The notes under the pieces: generated by a model
Databases searched by the model: none
What the model was told of the DNA's origin: nothing
Seen by the model: only the letters and a program-made list of their open reading frames with translations
Shown: piece after piece, positions 56,552-64,000 of the stretch
How positions within the stretch are numbered: position 1 is the stretch's first letter
Layout of the letters: each line of letters begins with the position of its first letter
NCBI GenBank assembly: GCA_944990035.1
Contig: CALYLX010000101.1
Location: forward strand, 1-64,000
Reading direction: 5' to 3'
Origin: Clitopilus passeckerianus
Lineage: Eukaryota > Basidiomycota > Agaricomycetes > Agaricales > Entolomataceae
DNA length: 64,000 bases
Position numbers and translations under genes: made by a program

Positions 56552-57581
56552 ATGTCGTCGTTGAAGTTAATCAGCAAGATCGTAAAGTCAAAGGATGGCA
56601 CTGAGCTCTTTGCAGAGGCTTGTGGAGATCCTACAAAACAGGCAGTTATCTTTGCTCACGGTTTTGCTTGCGCTGGTATACATTTCGATGACCTCTTCGC
56701 TTTGGAAAGGATGCAAAGGGAGTTGTTCCTGGTAAGCCTATATCCTTATCGACTAGGTGACGATCTGACAGTCAGGCCAGGTAAGGTGGGATTCCAGAGC
56801 CCATGGAAGAAGCGCAAAGCCAAACACACCCGAGGCATATGAGAGCGCTCGTTTTGCTGAAGACTTTGATGCGATATGTAGAGCCTTCAACGTCAGCTCT
56901 CCCATTTTCGCTGGATGGTACGTTAACGTGCTGACTTCACCTCGAAATTCGACTTATTGCGCTCCACAGGAGTGCAGGAGGTGCATATTCTTTACGGAGC
57001 CGTACACTAACCTATTCACTTTGACTCTATTAACAGGAGCCATTGCTGCCGATATCTTCGCTTACGGCGAAACAAAACCCAAGGCGCTCATAATGATTGC
57101 TGGGCCAGCCTTCAACACCGAGGCGATGCACTCAATATTTAGCCCCCTCTGCCTCAAATCTCTTCGTGCTTTCCTGCAACTAGAAGCACCTGGGCATATG
57201 ACGTTCGAGGCTCTCAACGAATTCTGTGCTGGGTTCACAGCACCAAAACTGGCACCTTTAGTTCCATACACGATCATGACCTCATGGATCGGAACTGCAA
57301 CGAGGTACCCTCCTCAGTGTGCTGCAATGTCAACCCAGAGAAAGCAGGATCCTGCTGCGATCCTGAAAGCTGCAGCCGGAGGCCTACCCCTATGCCTCAT
57401 CCAAGGGAAAGAGGACCAGATGATCTACGCGGACAAGCTTGCCGAACGGATGAAACCTCATTTCAAAGACTGCGAAGTTCATTTGTTGGAGGGGATTGGA
57501 CATATACCGTTCTGGGAGGATCCTGTAACCGTAGCTGACATTATCGTAGCATTTACTGCGAGGCCATTAGGTGCCAAGTAA
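56552..57581 (+). CDS. Alpha/beta hydrolase fold protein, tandem copy 1
   Basis: Exons 56552-56731, 56781-56917, 56970-56980 (11 nt) and 57037-57581; 290 aa. Starts MSSLKLISKIVKSKDGTELF. Oxyanion region QAVIFAHGFACAGIHFDDLF; RWDSRAHGRSAKPNTPEAY; nucleophile elbow GWSAGG, whose central codons come from the 11-nt micro-exon; acid loop LCLIQGKEDQMIYADKLAE; and catalytic histidine in EGIGHIPFWEDP. This is a complete Ser-Asp-His triad layout of small soluble hydrolases (lactonase/esterase-like). The substrate is unknown. An upstream ATG in another frame was not used because MSSxxK is shared with copy 2. All four exons align with copy 2 in length and phase. Confidence 0.87.
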
Positions 57582-58075
57582 TACGAATACGATCGTGCAT
57601 ACGATGCGATGCTTGTCTGGAAACTTTATCAGGAGGCGTAGCACCACAGCGCACTAACTCTGAACCTTCTTGGGCTCGATCAAACCGTGCATATCTATGC
57701 GTTCCGGGAACATATGTCATGTCAAGTCGAATTATACTCCGAAAATGAATGAAATGAGTAGCACATTGATTATCGATCAAGTGAATTCTGCGATAGGTCA
57801 CAGGGAGGTGATATGAAAGGATCTACCCGAGGTGATCAACCTAGTTGAGGAATTGAACATCTGTCTTTGCTCAACCCAGCAGGAAAAGTCGGCCTCTCCA
57901 GAATACCTCCGACAATTCCCAAGCCATATTTCGATTAATTACATTCGGGACCCGGATGGTATTAAACTGTACATGACATCAGAAGGTAGACTATTATCAC
58001 ATCACACATTTCGAATAATATAAAGCTGCCGGCAGGTCGAATGGATGTCTTTTACTACCTCAGAACACGATCATC
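57582..58075. other. Spacer between tandem hydrolases
   Basis: No gene is supported. The promoter of copy 2 must lie here. Confidence 0.4.
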
Positions 58076-59107
58076 ATGTCTTCCCCCCAGAAGCTCACTA
58101 CGAAAGTTGTCAAGTCCAAGGACGGAACTGACATTTTTGCCGAAGCCGGCGGTGATTCCAACAAGCAGGCAATTGTCTTTACTCACGGACTCGCCTGTGC
58201 CGGAACACACTTCGACAGTTTGTTCGCAGTCCCTCAGTTGCAGAAGGAGTTCTACCTTGTACTGAGGCTTTCCATCCAATTTACCAAGCACTGCATGCTG
58301 ATTGTTGACCTTCAAGGTTCGTTATGACCAGAGAGGACAAGGCAGAAGCGGCAAGCCTACAACACCCGAAGCCCACGAGTCTGAGCGGTACTCGGATGAC
58401 TTTCAAGCCGTCTGCGAAGCTTTTGGTGTAAAGCGACCGATCTTTGCCGGATGGTAGGTTTTAACTCTTGAGAATACCGTGCCACCCCGAGCTGACATAC
58501 CCATCCAGGAGCGCAGGAGGTCAGTGGGCCTGAGCTGAGAACGTTAGGGGTACCGCTCACCATTCATTTTGTTATTTCAGGTGCCGTCGCTGCCGACATT
58601 CTGCATGCGGGGAAGGTGCCCCTCGCGGGTATCATTTGGATTAGCGCGATCCCCTACCTTGGCGACATCATGGGTGTGATCCTTCCTCCTCAGGTCGCCG
58701 GGATGCTCCCGATCTTTTGCTCTTCGGAGAACGCATCCATTGCCCTCGACGCCAGGCTCAAGTTCTGCTCGGCGTTCGTCTCGCCCAGCCGCCTTGCTTC
58801 TGTGCCATTCACCGATATGGCCTTGTGGGTTGGAGCAACTGCTCACATGCCACCAGAGTGTGCCGCTCAGTTGATCCCTCGCAAGCAAGATCCTACCCGT
58901 ATGTTCCAGGAAACTGATAAACTTCCTGTTTGCATCATCCACGGGAAGGATGATCTGATCGTTCTCAGCGACAAACTCGTCGAGAATCTGCAGCCGAGGC
59001 TCAAGAACTGCGAAGTTAATCTGCTTGATGGTGTGGGTCACATCCCATTCTGGGAGGAGCCGGAAAAGACGGCGAATATCATTCTCGCCTTTGGAAAGCG
59101 TGTCTGA
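58076..59107 (+). CDS. Alpha/beta hydrolase fold protein, tandem copy 2
   Basis: Exons 58076-58258, 58317-58453, 58509-58519 (11 nt) and 58581-59107; 285 aa. Starts MSSPQKLTTKVVKSKDGTDI. Same landmarks as copy 1: IVFTHGLACAGTHFDSLF; RYDQRGQGRSGKPTTPEAH; GWSAGG split over the micro-exon; VCIIHGKDDLIVLSDKLVE; DGVGHIPFWEEPEK. The copies differ most in the cap region between the elbow and the acid loop (HAGKVPLAGIIWISAIPYLG here), which sets substrate choice in this fold, so they may differ in specificity. Enzyme class beyond hydrolase cannot be given. Confidence 0.88.
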
Positions 59108-59308
59108 GAGCTCAGAGCTCGTTCTGTTGTGTTTGGACCATGATATTTCTTCTCGTTGACAGCTGGAGCTGTAGGTTATGAGGCAACACTTATGCACTAT
59201 GATTTGGTCTGAACCATATATTACGATCGGGAAAACGTATATTAGCCTGGAAAATGCATTACTACTTATAAACATAGGGATAAGGAAGGGCTAAGCGTAT
59301 GATCAACA

Positions 59309-62300
59309 CTACGGTGAACCAGGCATAGGCGGCATTCTAGTCTCTATCTGAGCTGCCTCTGCCAACATGGAAACTGACAAACCCCTCTGGCGTAATAAAG
59401 GGGGATTGTACAGCTCAGCTACATTCGTCCGAGATGTTTCTCTTTCGTTCGTGAAGTCCAACCTCGCACCGGCCGACAATCCAAATCCACTGGTTCCAGC
59501 AGTTCCATCGGTAATCTCCGGGAAGGGGAACTGGCTGAAGCTACTTCCTCCTGGGCGTCGCCTACTCCTCATCGAGGACGGCGACAGGGAGCTTATGGAA
59601 GTCGAGCGTAGTCTTTGTTTCACGGATAAGAACGAGGGCGTCTTCGGGATGCCTCGAGGAGTGGAAGGAGTCGGCAAATCGGCCGTCGACTGCGAAAGTT
59701 GAGGAGAGGTTGGGATGGGTAACGGAGGCCGATCCACAGAAGGCCGGGGGGTATTCAATTTCTGCAGCTGGGCTTGTGACTTTCTGCGCCAGATTTGAGA
59801 GCTAGGAAGCAGTGAACGGGGAGAAGGCATTGGTTTCGGCGTAGATGAGTTATCTGCGATTGGCGATAATGGCGAGGGTTTCTTCTTGGCCAACTTTCCT
59901 GGTGTGGATGGGGGCTTCGGTGCAGGTGCTGGTGCCGAAGTTTTAGAAGAGATCCCCCATACTCTGCCCAGGAGTCCATGAAGTTTCGAACGTGCACTCC
60001 TCGATTTGTCACGAGGGGATGGAAACTCCATTCTGGAACCGAAAGTGGGAGTTCCACATCGGGAGACAGTTCGTCGCGAGGACACGGAGGACCGCGAGTA
60101 CGCGCTGATAGTGCTTGCAGCGTCAAAGTCGTCCGGCTTGAAGAACTCGATGGGGCCGACTTGAACCGGGACGGCGACCGGTATGGCAACCATATGTGCA
60201 AACAACGATCCTGGAGCACGGGTGAACTTGATGACCTTCCATCCCGTGGCTAAAGTTAGAGCCACCATCTCTCGGAGCGTCCTCTCTCTGGAGTTGAATA
60301 TCGTATTCATCTGGAGGGACATGATTCAGAGTTGATGTAAACAAGAGTGAAAGTTTACGAACCGTCAGATCCATCCAATAAGCACTGGCGCTCGCCTTGC
60401 CCAAGTTCGCCAATAAAGGGGGATCAGCAAGTGCCCTCTCAGCACCCTCCACACCTTCTAATGCACCATTGTCATCCGAAGCACCTCTTCCGATATCATC
60501 AACACAAGCGAGAGGAAGTACGAAATCTGCCAAGACGAGTTTCGTATCCGGAAGGGCAGCCTCTCTTAGATGTAGAAGGATCCTTCGAACTTCTTCATCA
60601 GGCCAATCATGAGTGATCACCCGCAGGAAGAAGATGGCAGCATCCTTGATCGGTTGTGGTGTGAAGAAATCGTGAACTGGTTGAGAATGTTAACATGATT
60701 ATATACATCAAAGCGAGAGCACATCCTTACCTTGAAACTGAGCTATCTCTGGAACGAGCAATTCAGGACATTTCTCTCGCCAAGCCTGAGATAATGTTGT
60801 CAGAACAGGCTGAAACAAGAGTCTGGCAGGAAGGAAACCGACCTTCTCTCCCATCTCTACGACCACAGGTCGATCCTGGATGATGAACTTGAAGCCTTTG
60901 TCGACCGCCTCACTGTCATCCGAGATGGCTTCACCGACTGATGATGGCCGACAGAAAGCTTCCGCCAACATCATGCTGCTTGAACCAATACCACCACCAA
61001 CATCAACAATTACGCTTCCCCTCGGTAGCGACATCCAGTCAAAGCCTATGGAGTCATCAGCATTCAAATTCAAAGTGACAAAGCGCATATATGTGGTATT
61101 CTCACCATTGAAAATGGCCCCATGCACCTCCCAGGATCCAGTACCAGACATGGCAACCCCAAACCTCTCCAGCCTGTACTTATTCGGGTTTGGCACCAAC
61201 GTCGTCCTTGGATCCTCCAGCCCGAGAGCTAGAGGTGCGACATCTCCGACACCCGTTACTGCACTCCCCTTCCGTCCCAGCCCTCGCTTCGTTCTCTGGG
61301 TGATTTCGGGCGGACCTGGTTCACCCGAAAGACCCGGAGGCAGCTGCGATGAAGGTCCTGCCGACGACCGTTTTGAAGGCGGGGCCACGTCGGGATTGGA
61401 TGCTGATAAAGGGGTGCTTTCACCTTCCAGCCAATGGAAGTAAGGTGTTTCTGTTTCGAAAGCAAAATTGAAAGGCGGAGGCGCATTAGGATTCCGGGAG
61501 AGCAAGTATGCTTCTGTCATATACGATGAGGCTTTCATGAGTTCATCGGTGCTGCAGAGGTCAGATTGTCAGTATGTGCCTTAGAAGCGAAGAGAAGGGC
61601 CTTACTTAAGACCGACGAGAGCCGCCACTCCGTTCGTACCGCGATATTTCATCTCTGGGCTGTGAGAGGCGCTGTTGAGTGTAGACCGAGAAATATGCCA
61701 CAAGTGACGATTTACCAGCCTTCCTTCTCCCAGAGTCTAATGTCACTCATAGATTTTCTGGAGTCGCAAACAGAGGACACTCGATTGAGGGCAAAAACAT
61801 TAGGTTCTCGTTCACAGAGAATGTGATGCGTTGCAAGGAGCCTAAGTATATGTGCTGCGGGAGGGGGAAATGGGTCAGGCAGAGTGAGAAAGGACAGGAT
61901 AGCTCTACCCACCTAGCCTCATCCTATCAATACCATTCCGTTGCGAAAGAACATCCACATGCAGACCATCCGGGCCTGCTTCCCGCAGTATTTCCGTCGA
62001 GTGTGAGGCTTCAAAAATCCTCAAGCAGGAGGGTAGATGATACTAGAATGTAAACGTCAAGAAAAGACTGGTTGATTGTCTGGGACAACTCACTGCAAAC
62101 GAGGCGTCTAGCAAAGCAAAAAAGGGAGGTTGCACCGTTATTGATAACTGTCCTGCTGCAGCAACAACCCTGTTTATTGCTTGAACGACGTCTGGATGTG
62201 TACGCAGCTGTTCTGCAGGGTCTGCAGGATCAAACCACGTATCCAGCGAAGGGAAATCCATTGGTTTTTGTGGATCTATTGGTGCGCATGGCGATGGTGG

Positions 62301-62444
62301 AGGCGAAGGCGGGCTGACGCCGGTCGAAAAGAACAGGTCGTTTGCTATGAGACCGACATTGTTTGGAGGTTCATAGACGCGTTGTATGTCGTCTAGAGCA
62401 TCACCAATAATGGTGTGCAGAGCTCGGAGGACAGCGAAAGTCAT
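59309..62444 (-). CDS. O-methyltransferase (COMT-like) with long disordered insertions and C-terminal tail
   Basis: Minus-strand gene of about nine exons. Start MTFAVLRALHTIIGDALDDI at 62444 (the frame is open to ATG 62513); stop at 59309-59311. Methyltransferase parts: LPSCLRIFEASHSTEILREA; ILRLLATHHILCEREPNVFA; YRGTNGVAALVGL; PRGSVIVDVGGGIGSSSMML (SAM motif); GFKFIIQDRPVVVEMGEK; FLRVITHDWPDEEVRRILLH (catalytic His); FNSRERTLREMVALTLATGW. Two unusual additions stand out. One is an insertion of about 90 Pro/Ser/Gly-rich residues before YRLERFGVAM. The other is a tail of about 290 residues after APGSLFAHMVAIPV, rich in Ser, Pro and Arg (RRTVSRCGTPTFGSR, LSPSSMRSRRRPGGSSFSQF). The tail is in the same exon as the core end, so it is not a second gene. 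Confidence 0.82.
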
Positions 62445-63604
62445 GGCCAAGAAATGAGGCCGGAGGCTTGGACAAGACAGAGGACAGACTCTGGCCCTAA
62501 AGTGGCTGGCCACTAGTTATAACAAAGCCAACTCCAGATCGTGAGCTCGCCAAACTGCCTTCCCTGTCATTTTCTGCCATATTGAAGGCACGATAAAACC
62601 GTGCGAGCGCTTTCTTTCAAGCTTTTTCGGGCTACACTTCAATAAGCCTCTTTTAAATTTGATCATGCTTTGATTTTTCTCGTTTTTATCAACGAACAGG
62701 CGTAAGTTCTCCGTAAGAAACCTTCAACGACTGGAGAAAGCGACACTTTGAGTGACAGGAAGAATCTGAGCGCGTGTTTGTTCGTATTTACTAAGAGCCT
62801 CTGTTGCCTTTTTCAGTCAGGCGCTTTTCTTCTTTCGTCCACTTGCACCTCCTGCCAAAATCGCCGAGATCATGCATACTGTCACCCGGAATGCTGGTTC
62901 CGCCGTAGGATGCGGCTTTCTTCTAGTATTGCTCCTCCTATCCCCAAAATTGTCCTTTACTGCGGAAGATTCCACAGAGAACCATGCCCGGGTGCCATAA
63001 CCGTCGAAAGGCCAACCTTCTCTCCTTAGAGCTCAGAAGCCTATCAACAAGAGCTGGACCGCCTTTTAACAGAAACCAGGGTGGGCTATTATACACCAGC
63101 GAATCGATTTAACAGTCAAAATCAAGTCAAATTACATTCTTCTCTTATGGTCAAGCTCATGGACCAGGCTTGGCCCTCAGCCCTTTAACACATCCGAAGA
63201 TAGAGCCTTGACCCTATGAATATCTTTGGAAAATGCGCAGGTCAATGAATCAAGATTCAAAAGGCCCTTTGCTTGCCACTTCTTCGTCTTTTGGAGTTGT
63301 TGCATGGATCTGGACTGGCATCACCAACAAACATTGCCAAACAAACGCGAACCCAAATCGGGAAGACGTGTCGACCTCCAAAATAACTGGAGCTGACATT
63401 TCGAGATGAACGGGTCTCTCATTATGCAAGGCAGTCCAGCCTTGAACGCATTATTCCTTAAGAATGCGACCAAGCGGCTAATTCCTTTATCGTTCAACTT
63501 GTTCTCCCACTTCGACAACCTCAAGCAATCTCTCAGTCTTCCAAGCCTTCTACTTTCACGAATACTACATTCTTTTTACATTACATTCTTTTATAATATT
63601 AGAC
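62445..63604. other. Divergent intergenic region
   Basis: Between the methyltransferase (minus) and the kinase (plus). Pyrimidine-rich runs lie just before the kinase ATG (ctttttacattacattc), as is common in fungal promoters. No gene seen. Confidence 0.45.
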
Positions 63605-64000
63605 ATGTATACACCTACTATTGCTGTAAGTATATGCCTTGTACTACTCATCGGTCGATGGCTGACTCCTGTCCTTAGTCTCGCGCTGCTCCCTCTTATG
63701 GGCTTCGCTACGTTTCGCCTTCCAAGCACATCAAGCCTATCCCTATCAGTCCCATTATCACTATCAAGAGGACTGCACAAGACTTCGAGTTCATGAAATT
63801 CATCAATAAGGGCGACAGCAGCATCGTATACCTCGCACAGGAATTCATCACCGACAAACACGTTGCCTTGAAGATCATCCCCAAGGCCGGAACGAACATT
63901 GACGACGCTGCAAACGAACAACGAATCCAGGCTACGATTGGGAAAGATAGGGAAAAGTCGTTTTTGTTACCCGTCCTAGCGAGCTTCCATGATACCAAGA
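63605..64000 (+). CDS. Protein kinase, N-terminal part (cut by window edge)
   Basis: The first exon 63605-63625 encodes MYTPTIA. An intron (gtaagt...cttag) leads to exon 2 from 63679, which stays open to the window end. The sequence SKHIKPIPISPIITIKRTAQ is followed by DFEFMKFINKGDSSIVYLAQ (a glycine-rich loop with Ser in place of the later glycines) and VALKIIPKAG with the ATP-binding lysine. This is the start of a eukaryotic protein kinase domain about 45 residues from the N-terminus, as in AGC-like or agaric-expanded kinases. The remaining lobes lie outside the window, so the subfamily and activity cannot be judged. Confidence 0.75.

Noticed and set aside
59367..59702. Plus-strand ORF METDKPLWRNKGGL
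   Set aside because: Antisense to the methyltransferase tail, with no introns or family match.

Overview
The window reads as genomic DNA of a mushroom-forming basidiomycete (Agaricomycetes). Genes are dense, lie on both strands, and are split by many 45-60 bp GT-AG introns. Several families are ones I know mainly from agaric genomes: a CorA-like protein ending in GMN, a small multi-TM protein with short introns, LRR/F-box proteins, and a Crinkler/RHS-like fragment. Housekeeping anchors are COG3, RAD17 and an oligopeptide transporter. No RNA gene, CRISPR array or complete transposon was found. All exon models were drawn by eye from splice consensus and reading frame.

Layout. 1-1.6 kb: the 3' end of a Crinkler/RHS-like gene, then an EXPERA (TMEM97-like) gene with an apparent one-base frameshift. 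1.95-11.7 kb: eight tandem same-strand paralogues. Each has a proline-rich N-terminus, usually with a PPxY motif, and a C-terminal BRI3-like membrane/cysteine module always encoded by 74-nt, 32-nt and terminal exons. 12-19.4 kb: CorA-like protein and OPT oligopeptide transporter, both minus strand. 22.3-25.4 kb: COG3, minus strand. 25.8-31.1 kb: three related minus-strand genes of unknown function in a decayed segmental duplication. 32.1-37.4 kb: a RAD17 fragment (pseudogene), a small secreted protein built from repeated 20-codon modules, and the intact RAD17. 37.6-46.9 kb: a compact candidate biosynthetic cluster of an NRPS-like enzyme (A-T-TE fused to a 2-oxoglutarate/Fe(II) oxygenase), an O-methyltransferase and an FAD monooxygenase. 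48.6-55.5 kb: two membrane proteins, a low-complexity repeat tract and an F-box/LRR-type protein. 56.5-59.1 kb: two tandem alpha/beta hydrolases sharing an 11-nt micro-exon that encodes the nucleophile elbow. 59.3-62.4 kb: an O-methyltransferase with long disordered insertions. 63.6 kb onward: the start of a protein kinase.

How the genes work together. The clearest functional grouping is the 37.6-46.9 kb cluster. The core enzyme would activate and release an acid, its fused oxygenase and the FAD monooxygenase would oxidise the product, and the methyltransferase would cap a hydroxyl. The eight-gene BRI3-like array is the most striking expansion. Its PPxY motifs and endomembrane-type module suggest a diversifying set of adaptor-like membrane proteins, by analogy with BRI3 and LITAF.
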